Assembly (NCBI GenBank): GCA_001899685.1
Contig: MKWG01000043.1
Coordinates: forward strand, 186,001 to 250,000
Length of the DNA: 64,000 nt
Source: Sphingobacteriales bacterium 44-15
Lineage (GTDB): Bacteria > Bacteroidota > Bacteroidia > Chitinophagales > Chitinophagaceae
Reading direction: 5' to 3'
The notes below the pieces were generated by a model, which was not told where the DNA came from, ran no database searches, and saw only the letters and a list, made by a program, of their open reading frames with translations. The position numbers were made by a program, and so were the translations under genes. Positions within the stretch are counted from its first letter, which is position 1, and each line of letters opens with the position of its first letter. Below are positions 1-8,658 of the stretch, piece by piece.

Positions 1-216
1 TTCATCCGTTCTGGCCAGCCATGGCTTTGCTTTTTCAACAGCCGCATTTAATTGCTGCTTCGCCCATTCATATTTACGGCAATTATTCCTGAGATTGGTA
101 ATACGCTCTTCTGAATAATGACCTCCATATATACGGGTCGCATATACATTACCGGCTGCAGATACCAACAATAACCCTACCCATATTAACCTTAATATAT
201 ACACTCTTTTAGTCAT
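1..216 (-). CDS. Partial exported protein, probably second heparinase II/III-like lyase (C-terminus beyond window)
   Basis: Only the first 72 codons are inside the window. They begin at an ATG at 214-216. A signal peptide (basic MTKR start, hydrophobic stretch about residues 8-23, VYA cleavage site) is followed by a segment with the spacing SEERI...NLRNN..KYEWAK. That pattern resembles the start of heparinase II/III-type polysaccharide lyases and oligo-alginate-lyase-like proteins, whose N-terminal helices often read 'ER...A...I..YPWA'. It lies only 7 bp after the stop codon of a clear heparinase II/III-like gene, so both probably sit in one operon. The family call rests on a short segment and is tentative; that the ORF is coding and exported is much firmer. 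Confidence 0.5.
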   Translation of the reverse strand, partial: MTKRVYILRLIWVGLLLVSAAGNVYATRIYGGHYSEERITNLRNNCRKYEWAKQQLNAAVEKAKPWLARTDE

Positions 217-223
217 TGTATAA

Positions 224-2764
224 CTATGGTTTTTTTGATTTTGTTACGAATAAAGTATAACGTAATGGCCCGTCGTGCTGGTCCTGCGGGAAAGTATAAA
301 ACCGCACATTGCCATTCTCATCCAATGTAAATCCGGGATCATCTTTTAATTCCAACCTATTTGCATGAACCGAATTAACAGGACAATAATAAGTTCCTCC
401 ATCTGAAAAATCCAACCGGATATAATTCACTTCAGGCACTGGTTTATCTAACCACAGACTCCATTTTCCCTCTCTATTATCCAATGATTTTATCTTTCCG
501 GTAAGCGTTGTGCCTGATGCATATTTCCAGCCGGCAGATGAAGTAACTGCAACCGCTTCTTCATTCAGGCTAATATGATCTTCAATGGTCTTCCCGTTCA
601 GCTTATAGCGTACTACTATCACTTTGCCTTCCATCTTTACCGATTCAATCCAGGGAGCATTGCGAAAGGGTTCATGAACTGCTATAAAAGCAGATGAGCC
701 GCCTGAATGACGTTGCATGATCCCGTTGCTCATATAGTCATCCAGCTTGTTGTCATCTTCATTAGCACGCCGCACAGACGGTGCACGGAAGCGGAAGACT
801 TCAGTTCCGGGTTCAGACAGGATATGAGAACATAATCCTGCGCTGTCATAGCGCCAGGTTGCTGTCCAAGACGCTATAGCCGCACCCTTTTTTATATCCC
901 GGAGATACGCATAAGCATGAAAGCGTTTCGGGTTTGTGTCGGATTGTGTTTTAGGCGCTTCCCTGCCACCCCATGCCGGCACTAAAGTCTCCAATGGCTG
1001 ATCCAGCGCAATACTGGTATGAAGCGTCCCTTCCTCCTCACACATTCCATGCAAAAACCAGTCATGCTGCTGCCCGCCTTTTACATCAAAGCAGTCCACT
1101 ACATAATCAAAACCGGCAGATGCATGCACCATTACCAATCTTCTCCGGTATACATCAGCAATTGCATAGGCCGGAGAGGCATCTATATCTACTACCTTAA
1201 CATGAGGATCTTTGTCGTCATAAAATTTCAATCTTCCGGTTACCGGCTTTTTCATTGAGCCTGCGTCCTGGACCTTCTGGTCAATCACAACAGTATTATG
1301 GGATGCCGTATGAATAGTCCACCCCCTGTATTTTGAATGGGTATACCCGATATCAGAAAGCAGCTCACGGCCTGCGGCATACAAAATAATAGCGCCATTG
1401 TCATAATGCGAATGGCCATAGTTACCGCTCCAGTTCACATTCAGCATCACCTGGTTTTCTCCCTGTCCTGTGCCTGTTGCTGCATTGCCTAAAGCAGGCC
1501 AAAGCCTTGATATTGTACTGTCCGCCTTTTTGCCCCTGGTATATCCAAACTTCCAATCGTATCCCCATGTATCGTTAACAGGGATTTTCCGCCCATTGGG
1601 CAACACATCTTCACTGTTGACCCGGAGGGCTTTCTCATAGAGAGCGGTTTCTTTACTTAAATCCGGGTGATCAAAGCGCTCCCCTTTCCAGTCAGCAGGG
1701 TCCACATAGCCTTCAAGCGCTTTCACTACCATTTCCAGGCTCTTTATCGTCATGTCGTGATAGGAAGGCGTTCCTTCTTTCCACCATCCGTCGGCAAAAA
1801 ATCCTTTGGGAAAAAATTCCCTGAAACGCTTCACCGCTTCATGCACCATTACAGGATTCTCCAAAATGCGGCCCACCCGTATCATCTCAGCATACATGCC
1901 GGGAGATTTATTAGAATATTCTTCCGGATTGGCGGTAGTGAAGTCATAACCCAATTGCAGCAGATCACGGGCTATCCGTTCATCCGTTCCGGGGCCAATG
2001 AGCGCATCCATTCTTTTCCAGTCATACCCCGATCTTAAAATATCATATACATTCGCCAGGTGGGTAGGTATATCATCATATCCCCACCATCTCCATTTCG
2101 CACCACGGTAGGGAGTCAATCCCTCATAGGGCCATTTCTGATCAGCAGGGAAAAAACGTACCGGGGCATCAGGATAATCATAGCGGACTGCATAATCAGG
2201 AAATACCTGCGCAAAACGGCCGGCAATGGCTGCTGCCCGGTCACCATACGCATTGTCTCCCGTTATATACCAGATCTGTGCAAGCTTTTCAGCCAGAGGT
2301 CTGATCCACAGCCATCTCTCGTACCATGCATGTGCCTCAAAATAATAAGGATAACCAGTACTGTCCTCATAATAACGGTATACCTGCCTGGCGCCGCCCG
2401 GCGCTATAATCACTTTTTCACGATTGTTGGGGAATTTTTGATTAGGGAATATCATCCCGCAATAATTGCAGCGAACCTTTGAGCCCATACCGGGCTTCCA
2501 TCCCAACACGTTCATCTCTTCCGCACCACTATGGCAATTGGGGCAGCCTATAAAAAAGATACCTGACGCTTCGGGCACCTCAGCAACCACGTCTTTCAAT
2601 GACATCTGCATCAATGGCTCCACGGCCTTTTTCAACGCTTCAACATTCAGATCTTCCGGCATATACACCGGATGATTGCCGGGGCGCGTGGTATCTGTGT
2701 TTTTAGAAAAAACGGCGCCGGTCAATAACAGCAAAAAAATACATTGCAATAAAGCGAATTTCAT
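224..2764 (-). CDS. Exported heparinase II/III-like polysaccharide lyase with N-terminal Cys4 motif
   Basis: The 846-residue protein has a signal peptide at residues 1-20. A CPNCH...CNYCG pattern (Cys74, Cys77, Cys99, Cys102) looks like a small zinc ribbon. A long alpha-helical (alpha/alpha toroid-like) middle follows, then a C-terminal beta-rich part. The C-terminal part opens with NYGHSHYDNGAIILY and, later, TASHNTVVID, which are typical of the heparinase II/III-like domain. Family members cleave uronic-acid-containing glycans by beta-elimination, but the substrate here cannot be read from sequence. The start is chosen at the signal-peptide methionine. The gene is preceded by a 526-bp intergenic region with structured sequence and followed 7 bp later by another probable lyase. 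It is the only clear glycan-cleaving enzyme in the window. Confidence 0.85.
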   Translation of the reverse strand: MKFALLQCIFLLLLTGAVFSKNTDTTRPGNHPVYMPEDLNVEALKKAVEPLMQMSLKDVVAEVPEASGIFFIGCPNCHSGAEEMNVLGWKPGMGSKVRCNYCGMIFPNQKFPNNREKVIIAPGGARQVYRYYEDSTGYPYYFEAHAWYERWLWIRPLAEKLAQIWYITGDNAYGDRAAAIAGRFAQVFPDYAVRYDYPDAPVRFFPADQKWPYEGLTPYRGAKWRWWGYDDIPTHLANVYDILRSGYDWKRMDALIGPGTDERIARDLLQLGYDFTTANPEEYSNKSPGMYAEMIRVGRILENPVMVHEAVKRFREFFPKGFFADGWWKEGTPSYHDMTIKSLEMVVKALEGYVDPADWKGERFDHPDLSKETALYEKALRVNSEDVLPNGRKIPVNDTWGYDWKFGYTRGKKADSTISRLWPALGNAATGTGQGENQVMLNVNWSGNYGHSHYDNGAIILYAAGRELLSDIGYTHSKYRGWTIHTASHNTVVIDQKVQDAGSMKKPVTGRLKFYDDKDPHVKVVDIDASPAYAIADVYRRRLVMVHASAGFDYVVDCFDVKGGQQHDWFLHGMCEEEGTLHTSIALDQPLETLVPAWGGREAPKTQSDTNPKRFHAYAYLRDIKKGAAIASWTATWRYDSAGLCSHILSEPGTEVFRFRAPSVRRANEDDNKLDDYMSNGIMQRHSGGSSAFIAVHEPFRNAPWIESVKMEGKVIVVRYKLNGKTIEDHISLNEEAVAVTSSAGWKYASGTTLTGKIKSLDNREGKWSLWLDKPVPEVNYIRLDFSDGGTYYCPVNSVHANRLELKDDPGFTLDENGNVRFYTFPQDQHDGPLRYTLFVTKSKKP

Positions 2765-2835
2765 CAGATACCTTTAAATTTTTTGTTTTGAAAAGAGGGT
2801 GATCATATAGGCGCACATTTCAAATTTTCGCTTAT

Positions 2836-2878
2836 GCACCACTTTCGGGTCGGTGAGACACCAACCGGTAGCGGGTGC
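2836..2878 (-). promoter_or_regulatory. Structured leader element upstream of the heparinase-like gene
   Basis: About 70-110 nt before the start codon the minus-strand RNA can form an inner stem, GGTTGGTG / CACCGACC, with a TCT loop and one mismatch. It is enclosed by an outer GCACC / GGTGC pairing. Nothing in it matches a riboswitch I recognise. It could be a regulatory leader, a processed 5' end, or one copy of a dispersed structured repeat. Confidence 0.3.
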
Positions 2879-2940
2879 CCGCCTGTGAACAAACGGATTG
2901 ATAATTTGGCATAATGCTTAATAGTTAATTACCTATGCTA

Positions 2941-3112
2941 TCAGGAGACTGCTTCTCCCGACCTTCGGTTGGGATCGCAGTGACAAAAGTGTTTTTTGTT
3001 ACAATCTTGCACTAAAGCAAAGTATACATTTACTCAGCCCCTCTCCCGTCTTTGCGAGCCGCCATACGCATTTTAAATATCAGGACTGATACGCGGCGAA
3101 GCAATCTCCAGG
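2941..3112. repeat. Dispersed inverted-repeat remnant (GGAGACTGCTTC / GAAGCAATCTCC type)
   Basis: Two half-elements face each other: GGAGACTGCTTCTCCCG near 2944-2960 and GGCGAAGCAATCTCC near 3095-3109, with 'TTGCGAG' and 'GCAGTGAC' parts inside. This resembles the chromosomal repeat of many Bacteroidota that reads roughly 'gag(a)ttgcttc ... cgcaatgac'. It fills most of the 526-bp gene-free stretch between 2765 and 3290, where I see no ORF worth calling. Confidence 0.45.
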
Positions 3113-3242
3113 TAGCATTGGGGCATATTACGTCGGGAGAGAAATGACGGCAACAAGCTGATAATCTTGTATCTTTCACGATAGTTCAGGTTGTCAATAA
3201 ATTCATGCGCTCACTGTATATCCGCCGGTAATTGGAATTGCC

Positions 3243-3290
3243 TGTTTATCGTTTGTCGTCTCCCGTTTATCGTCTCTCGTCTCTCACTTA
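3243..3290 (-). repeat. Stop-fused word-repeat tail after the first DegT gene
   Basis: Read on the minus strand, the TGA stop of the DegT gene runs directly into TAAGTGAGAGACGAGAGACG and then GATAAACGGGAGACGACAAACG-like words. These are short purine-rich, stop-codon-rich repeats of 7-10 bp with variations. It belongs to the same group of 3' tails found after many other genes here. No complementary arm is evident at this site. Confidence 0.6.
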
Positions 3291-4691
3291 TCAGCTCTCC
3301 TGTGATCTCTTTATCGCTTCTGCATTTTTATGGATCTTTTCTATGGCTGCAACAATATAATCCATGTCTGACCGGGAGCCAAGCAATATGTTCTGCGTGA
3401 ACCATACCGCTTCCTCATTACACAGTATATCATTTTGAGGGCAGCGGTTCCTTTCCATATATTTATTGTAATCCAACTGTTTCGGTGAATACATTTTCTT
3501 AAAGTTCTTCGATTGAAAAGCATTGGCTATGAACGGTTGGGTATTCAGAGTGACATAACCGCTGGAACAGGGAACGCCCTCTGCCGACAGTGCTTTTAAA
3601 AATGCTGCGCGCGTCAATCCCCTGAATGCTTCTTTCTTATAACGGAAAGGAAAAAGATGGAATGACACTCTTGTTACATGATCATATAATTTATAAGGAA
3701 TAATCCCCGGGATGGATTCCAGCCTGGATTTTAAATAAGCTGCATTTTCAGCGCGGATGGTAGTTTGTGCTTCCAGCCGCTTTAACTGAACCAGTCCTAT
3801 AGCTGCCTGGTATTCCGTGAGGCGCAGCTTGGTTCCAAACATTGAAAGCCCCGCCCCGTGTTTGGCAACCATGCTGCCATGGGCAATACCATAGTTATGA
3901 TAAGAATAGCACCGGTCTATCAATTGTTCATCATCACTTACAATAGCGCCACCTTCACCCATCGGGATATTCTTTGAGTTCTGAAAGCTGAAGCATCCGG
4001 CATTGCCGAAAGTCCCTACTTTTTTATGACTTACTTCGGAAAGCCATGCCTGGCAGGCATCTTCCACTACCACCAGGTTGTGCTTCCGGGCAATCTTCAT
4101 GATACCTTCTATATCGCAGGGTATTCCTGCAATATGCACAGGAAGAATAGCGCGGGTGCGGGGAGTGATCTTTTCTTCTATTTTATTTACATCTATCTGA
4201 AAGGTTTCAGGATCGGTATCCACAAAAACGGGCATCGCACCGGTTTGCAATACGGCCTGTGGTGTAGCGATAAAAGTATAAGGCGGTATGATCACTTCAT
4301 CGCCTCCTCCCACTTCCAGGCCGGCAAGCGCGCAGATCATCGCATTAGTACCGTTGACAGTGGTAACACAACCTTTAGTGCCAATGGTTTTTGCCCAGGC
4401 TGCTTCAAACTGTTCCACCACTTTGGCCCGCGACCATACGCCGCTCCTTAACACTTCCACCACCGGCGGCTCATCCGTAGCAACATCCCATACCGGCCAC
4501 TTCACCCATTGGGGTTTTTGTTGCCCTGATAAAGAGCTGCCTTCCTGTGCAGCCTGAATATTAATACCCTTCGGTGATTCGTTGCCAAGTAATGACGAAA
4601 CCGAATGCATACCCAGCATAGTGCCGGCGCCGGTCAGTAAATTTTGTTTGATGAATTTACGCCGCGTGTTTTTTTTATTGGATTGCTTCAT
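3291..4691 (-). CDS. Tat-exported DegT/DnrJ/EryC1/StrS-family PLP aminotransferase-like protein (copy 1)
   Basis: The 466-residue protein starts with a twin-arginine signal (TRRKFI, residues 9-14, then a mild hydrophobic stretch). The rest is a DegT/DnrJ/EryC1/StrS sugar aminotransferase fold (PLP fold type I). The PLP pocket residues are visible: GTNA near 115, EDACQ with Asp211, and the Schiff-base lysine Lys240 in SFQNSKNIPMGEGG. Family members normally transaminate keto-sugars or keto-cyclitols in the cytoplasm. A Tat signal suggests this one folds with its cofactor and is exported. It follows the first amidohydrolase pair and precedes the heparinase-like gene. It is more divergent than the two other copies in the window. 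Its substrate is unknown. Confidence 0.85.
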   Translation of the reverse strand: MKQSNKKNTRRKFIKQNLLTGAGTMLGMHSVSSLLGNESPKGINIQAAQEGSSLSGQQKPQWVKWPVWDVATDEPPVVEVLRSGVWSRAKVVEQFEAAWAKTIGTKGCVTTVNGTNAMICALAGLEVGGGDEVIIPPYTFIATPQAVLQTGAMPVFVDTDPETFQIDVNKIEEKITPRTRAILPVHIAGIPCDIEGIMKIARKHNLVVVEDACQAWLSEVSHKKVGTFGNAGCFSFQNSKNIPMGEGGAIVSDDEQLIDRCYSYHNYGIAHGSMVAKHGAGLSMFGTKLRLTEYQAAIGLVQLKRLEAQTTIRAENAAYLKSRLESIPGIIPYKLYDHVTRVSFHLFPFRYKKEAFRGLTRAAFLKALSAEGVPCSSGYVTLNTQPFIANAFQSKNFKKMYSPKQLDYNKYMERNRCPQNDILCNEEAVWFTQNILLGSRSDMDYIVAAIEKIHKNAEAIKRSQES

Positions 4692-4743
4692 CTCTGTAAG
4701 TTAAGTTTTGAAATTATTCTTTACACAAAGGAAAGCATCTGTC

Positions 4744-4818
4744 ATGTGAGACGTGAATGATCGCTTTCACGCCTATCCTCTCACGTCTGTCTTCTCACGT
4801 CTGTCTTCTCACGTCTCA
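4744..4818 (-). repeat. Stop-fused word-repeat tail after the amidohydrolase B1 gene
   Basis: On the minus strand the TAG stop continues as TGAGACGTGAGAAGACAGAC, with the 14-bp unit GACGTGAGAAGACA present twice. It ends with reverse-complement words (TTCACGTCTCACATGAC), so the mRNA 3' end can fold into an imperfect hairpin. It lies between two closely spaced co-directional genes. Confidence 0.65.
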
Positions 4819-5604
4819 CTATATCCCCAGCATCCCTTTCACATTCCCGGCTCTTAAAAGCTCCTTTGCCTGCTCATCGGCTTCGCTTTCTCTAAGCGAT
4901 TCGATGCGCAACAGACCTGTACAATAATCCAGGATAGGGGATTGTGTACCGAAGCAAAATTTGCCCGCCCCGAAGCGTTTAAACAGATCTCCCCAGTCTG
5001 TTATATTTCTTCCTGATGTATCCATCAATATATCCGTTTTTTTAAATAGTGCTGTATCTTCTTCATTCAAAACTGTGCTGTTCGCAACATTCACAACCAT
5101 ATACTTTGCATCAGGTACTGCTTTTATTACCGGCATTATATCTTTGAGCGACCATTCTTTCTCAATGTCCAGCCACGAGCTGGTGCGGTTGTCTACCATT
5201 CTCAGGCAGAAAACAACAGGCAGTCCCTTATCCCGGCACAGCTTCACCAGCTCAACACAGAATGGATTAGTAATATCATACCTGTGGTATTGGGGATACA
5301 GCCGGACGCCCTTGCATCCATACCTGCTGATGCAGGTGTTGAGATCATCGCGCCAGCCCCCATACACCGGGTTGATCACAGCAAACGGGATAAACCTGTC
5401 TTTATACACTCTTTTACTGTTGATCCATTCAAATAACTCTTCATTGGCATGCTGTGTGTTTTTGTAAAAAATGCCATTAAGGTTACTGACTATTGAAACA
5501 TCTGTACCAAACTCTTTCATTCTCTCCGAAAGTGCCTCAGGCGTATTATATTCAAATTGCCTGAAGGGCCAGTGGCCTACATAAGCATTACTGTCAATCA
5601 ACAT
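4819..5604 (-). CDS. Amidohydrolase-2-like protein without signal peptide (B1)
   Basis: The 261-residue protein resembles the amidohydrolase_2 TIM-barrel group and carries the N-terminal signature MLIDSNAYVGHWPF. The usual metal-binding HxH of strand 1 is absent and reads N-A-Y. The later segment FGTQSPILDY sits where the C-terminal Asp motif belongs. It overlaps the upstream Tat-exported amidohydrolase gene by 11 nt, which indicates translational coupling. Since it has no signal peptide but is coupled to a Tat substrate, it may travel with that partner or act in the cytoplasm. A second pair with the same overlap occurs at 32145-33897. Catalytic function is uncertain because of the missing histidines. 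Confidence 0.8.
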   Translation of the reverse strand: MLIDSNAYVGHWPFRQFEYNTPEALSERMKEFGTDVSIVSNLNGIFYKNTQHANEELFEWINSKRVYKDRFIPFAVINPVYGGWRDDLNTCISRYGCKGVRLYPQYHRYDITNPFCVELVKLCRDKGLPVVFCLRMVDNRTSSWLDIEKEWSLKDIMPVIKAVPDAKYMVVNVANSTVLNEEDTALFKKTDILMDTSGRNITDWGDLFKRFGAGKFCFGTQSPILDYCTGLLRIESLRESEADEQAKELLRAGNVKGMLGI

Positions 5605-6526
5605 CTTTACCTCCTTTTTTCAACCGTTTACTGATATTCTCAAAAAAGATCTTTTTCCGTTGTATATCTGTCAGCTTTGCAGAAAATATTTGACCCACTC
5701 CCTGGTAAAAACTGTAATCGCATCCAAACACCAGCCTGTCTTCACCTATATACTTCATTGCAAAATCGATCATATTAGCCTCGTTATTGCTACCCGATGT
5801 TTCTACAAATACATTCGGCACATCTTTTAATATCTTGCAGGCATTCTCCCAGTCAATACCTCCTCCTATATGCGCAAACTGGAACATGGCTTCGGGGTAT
5901 CGCCTGGCAACGTCTGCAAAATCTTCGGGCAGGGAAATGTTTTCAGGTTCGTGCAGGTTGAGGGCAACCCTGGAATACCCGATAGCAGAGTGCATCATAA
6001 TATTCCAGTTGATATCAATGCATTTTTCAATAATGGGGTAATATAAAGGATCATTGATCTTTACCTGGTTATAAAGCTCACCCAGCCCGATCATACCTGC
6101 ATCACGACAACGGTCTATTTCTTCAAGCGATGCTTTTCCGTATTTAGGATTCAGCACTACCGTTCCGATAAACCGGTCGGGGCGCTCCTTTATACATTTT
6201 ATTACAAAATTATTTCTTGCCCTGAAATCATCCGGGGTTCCTTCGGTGTGAGGCCTTATGAAATCAGAGATCATTAATTTTTCAATACCCAGCCTGTCGG
6301 CGAAATCTAAATTGACCTCCGGTCTGTAGCTGCCTTCATCTACATGGGCATGCGTATCTATCTTCCGGTATTTCAAAACCTCCTGCATGAGGTTCCTTTT
6401 TTTCTCTCCGGCATCAGAAAATATTTCCTCCTTATGGGTCAATCCCATCAGGCGGCTGCCCAGCACCAGACCGGCGCCGGAGCTAACCGTGTTGGCTACA
6501 AACTTTCGGCGATTTATTTTCAGCAT
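5594..6526 (-). CDS. Tat-exported amidohydrolase-2 family protein (A1)
   Basis: The 310-residue protein has a twin-arginine signal (NRRKFV, residues 5-10). An amidohydrolase_2-type barrel then starts with KIDTHAHV, giving His59 and His61 as metal ligands. Further ligands are visible as MMHSAIG, FAHIGGG and the late Asp in FGCDYS. The family hydrolyses or decarboxylates ring, amide or lactone substrates; which applies here is unknown. The stop codon overlaps the start of the B1 gene by 11 nt. Its paralogue A2 lies at 32941-33897 in an identical arrangement. The start is chosen because it places the RR motif at the N-terminus. Confidence 0.85.
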   Translation of the reverse strand: MLKINRRKFVANTVSSGAGLVLGSRLMGLTHKEEIFSDAGEKKRNLMQEVLKYRKIDTHAHVDEGSYRPEVNLDFADRLGIEKLMISDFIRPHTEGTPDDFRARNNFVIKCIKERPDRFIGTVVLNPKYGKASLEEIDRCRDAGMIGLGELYNQVKINDPLYYPIIEKCIDINWNIMMHSAIGYSRVALNLHEPENISLPEDFADVARRYPEAMFQFAHIGGGIDWENACKILKDVPNVFVETSGSNNEANMIDFAMKYIGEDRLVFGCDYSFYQGVGQIFSAKLTDIQRKKIFFENISKRLKKGGKDVD

Positions 6527-6611
6527 ATAACAACAAGTTCATTATTAAAAAAATAAAGCAAAACAGCATCAGATATTTGATCACTTAACTTATGTACATC
6601 CCCTTAATTCA

Positions 6612-6790
6612 TTGCTTTTGCCTCCGAGCCGGTCCCGCCACCTGGCGGGATAACCGGAACGCTGCAGCTTTTTGTCCTTTGAAAAAATATGCTTCGCATT
6701 TTTTTCAATCCCGCCTGCGGCGGAACCGGGCAAAAAGAGGCGGCTTATCCGGTTACTGGTAAAGATTAAAACCGCTCTTACTATTATCAT
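6612..6790. repeat. About 180-bp dispersed repeat, copy 1
   Basis: This stretch is closely similar, in the same orientation, to 8383-8562. Shared landmarks in order are TTGCTTTTGC, GGTCCCGCCAC, GCGGGATAACCGGAACG, TTGAAAAAATATGCTTCGCA, GAACCGGGCAAAAAGAG and CTTATCCGGTT. It contains a TCCCGCCA / TGGCGGGA hairpin. It fills most of the 331-bp gap 6527-6857. A minus-strand reading frame through it is open, but it encodes the same repeat-derived peptide as copy 2, so I do not call it a gene. The copies flank one unrecognised gene. Confidence 0.75.
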
Positions 6791-6857
6791 AATCATTTCA
6801 ACGCTGCATTTTAAAATACCTAATTCTATAAACAAAACAACATTCTCTATTGATTTC

Positions 6858-8561
6858 TCATTTATCCGGATCAATAAAAGGAAGCTCTACCATATCCGAT
6901 AAAAAAGAAAGGTTTTGAATTGATTTTTTGAAAGTATCATCTGAGCGTTTGCCCGAGAACCCCTGATAATACTGCGAGATAAAAGATTTTGCTTTAGCAT
7001 CATCACTTTGTGTTAAGGCAAAAATATTCCTGAAAACAATTCTTAAAGTTGGTTGAAAAGCTCCCCAAACCGCATACCCGCCATCAGGCATAGAAGTATT
7101 CAATCCATACGGAGGATACCCAACGAACTGTCTTCCCGTTTGATTGGCATAAGCCACCCTGTACCAACCATTATCCCCGCTCCAGAAATTGGAAAATAAA
7201 GGATAATCTATATTACCATTCCATATTTTTTCAGCTACCTGGTTGGCATAAGCCAAACGAAGCGCTACCGGGTCAAAAGCAGGATTATCATAGCCCCATA
7301 CTTTCTTTATGTTTTCCCGGTTTCTTACGAAAGTTTCAAAAGCTGGAACCAGTCTTCTTGAATGACTGATATCCCATGCCACATTCTGTGCAAGGTAAGC
7401 GCTATCCCATGTAACCAGCGTTTTAATTTCCGATTTTCCATCGCTGTTTTTCTCCCAGCTAACAGGGCTTATAGCACCACTATAACCGGCATACCTGTTA
7501 TCAAAATGATACTTCCAGAATCCTTTATCCAGTTCAGCTCTTACTCCTTTGGAAGATTTGGTAAGAGAAGTTCTGGCCAGGAATAAGTCAAATATGCTTT
7601 TTATGCCGTCTTTTTTGTTTTGCAAATCATTAAAAGCTTTTTTTCCATCCTCTGCAACTGGTTGCGTACCGGCCTGATGTAATTCAGACAGATCAGAAAG
7701 CACAGTAAGACACCAAAGATCTTTGTCGGAAAAAAAATATCTTGAGCTTCCATCTGTAATATCAGCAACAGTAACATGAAGTCTTTTATCAACCGAAGTG
7801 AAATAGCCTGCCGTAAACCAGCGGTTCAACTGGACAGCCATAGTGTTGAAAGCCTCGGTAAGAAAAGTCTTCTCTGCTATTGTTTGCTGATGAGGAGGAA
7901 TATTCCCGGATATATTAGTAGCAAGCGCGCCCAGCAGGCCCAAAAACTGCACACTGCAAAGAGGCACTTCCTTTCCAAGAAAACCATAGGCTGTACATAT
8001 ATTCCCACCGGAGCAGACCCAACCCTTGCTATTGTCGGCATCAGGGATAGGTGCTAATGCAGAAAAGACAGGACTTAACAGATCTACCAGCTCAGCAATT
8101 TGGGGGGTATCCTTACATCTCCGGGTCATCTCTACAAAAGACTGTAATCCCCCGATCTGAACGTCGTATAAAACATAGACATCGCTATCCTGGAATAACC
8201 TCCTCTTAATTTCTGAAGCAAAATAATCACGGTAATGAGTGTTCCAGGAATGGATCACCTGGTCATGAATGGCGCCTTTTTTTGAAAAATCAAATGTATC
8301 CTGCGATGAAACAGGTTGAATGAATTGAATTAAACAGAATAGCAGCAGATATTCTGATCGTATACTCCCTCTTTTTAGCGGGTTGCTTTTGCTTCCGCAG
8401 CGGGTCCCGCCACTTAGCGGGATAACCGGAACGTCGTTCCTTTTTATCCTTTGAAAAAATATGCTTCGCATTTTTTCAATTCCGCCTTTGGCCGAACCGG
8501 GCAAAAAGAGGTGGCTTATCCGGTTGATGGTAAAAATTAAAACCGATAGTACTACTGCCAT
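6858..8561 (-). CDS. Exported protein of unknown function, N-terminus fused to a repeat
   Basis: I do not recognise this 567-codon frame. From about residue 72 it looks like a normal exported protein: a hydrophobic segment EYLLLFCLIQFIQPVSS, a VSS-Q cleavage site, then a soluble, aromatic-rich domain. One motif is WDISHSRRLVPAFETF, reminiscent of the Asp-x-Ser-His-x-Arg-Arg helices of alpha/alpha-toroid lyases. The first roughly 70 codons lie within or just after repeat copy 2 and are probably not native. No ATG, GTG or TTG is obvious in frame between the repeat and the signal peptide; the nearest in-frame ATG is inside the repeat at 8471. A ribosome-site-like AAGAGGGAG sits before an ATA. 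The true start is therefore uncertain, or the gene's 5' end was replaced by the repeat. Confidence 0.55.
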   Translation of the reverse strand: MAVVLSVLIFTINRISHLFLPGSAKGGIEKMRSIFFQRIKRNDVPVIPLSGGTRCGSKSNPLKRGSIRSEYLLLFCLIQFIQPVSSQDTFDFSKKGAIHDQVIHSWNTHYRDYFASEIKRRLFQDSDVYVLYDVQIGGLQSFVEMTRRCKDTPQIAELVDLLSPVFSALAPIPDADNSKGWVCSGGNICTAYGFLGKEVPLCSVQFLGLLGALATNISGNIPPHQQTIAEKTFLTEAFNTMAVQLNRWFTAGYFTSVDKRLHVTVADITDGSSRYFFSDKDLWCLTVLSDLSELHQAGTQPVAEDGKKAFNDLQNKKDGIKSIFDLFLARTSLTKSSKGVRAELDKGFWKYHFDNRYAGYSGAISPVSWEKNSDGKSEIKTLVTWDSAYLAQNVAWDISHSRRLVPAFETFVRNRENIKKVWGYDNPAFDPVALRLAYANQVAEKIWNGNIDYPLFSNFWSGDNGWYRVAYANQTGRQFVGYPPYGLNTSMPDGGYAVWGAFQPTLRIVFRNIFALTQSDDAKAKSFISQYYQGFSGKRSDDTFKKSIQNLSFLSDMVELPFIDPDK

Positions 8562-8562
8562 C
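8383..8562. repeat. About 180-bp dispersed repeat, copy 2
   Basis: Direct repeat of 6612-6790, same orientation, with scattered substitutions. Its hairpin reads TCCCGCCA / TAGCGGGA, slightly decayed relative to copy 1. It overlaps the first 60 or so codons of the neighbouring reading frame, supplying its ATG codons. Confidence 0.75.
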
Positions 8563-8658
8563 TTAATTATTTTAATTCGTATTGAGATTAAAATTGCTAA
8601 CCATTATAAAATAAAACAGATGTTGTGATTTTTGAAATTTTCCTCCACAAACATATCA

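Noticed and set aside
6590-6874. Open 94-codon minus-strand frame with LFLPGSA...GGIEK and GYPARWRDR
   Set aside because: It lies mainly in repeat copy 1. The same peptide appears in copy 2 fused to another gene, so it is a translation of a repeat rather than a gene.
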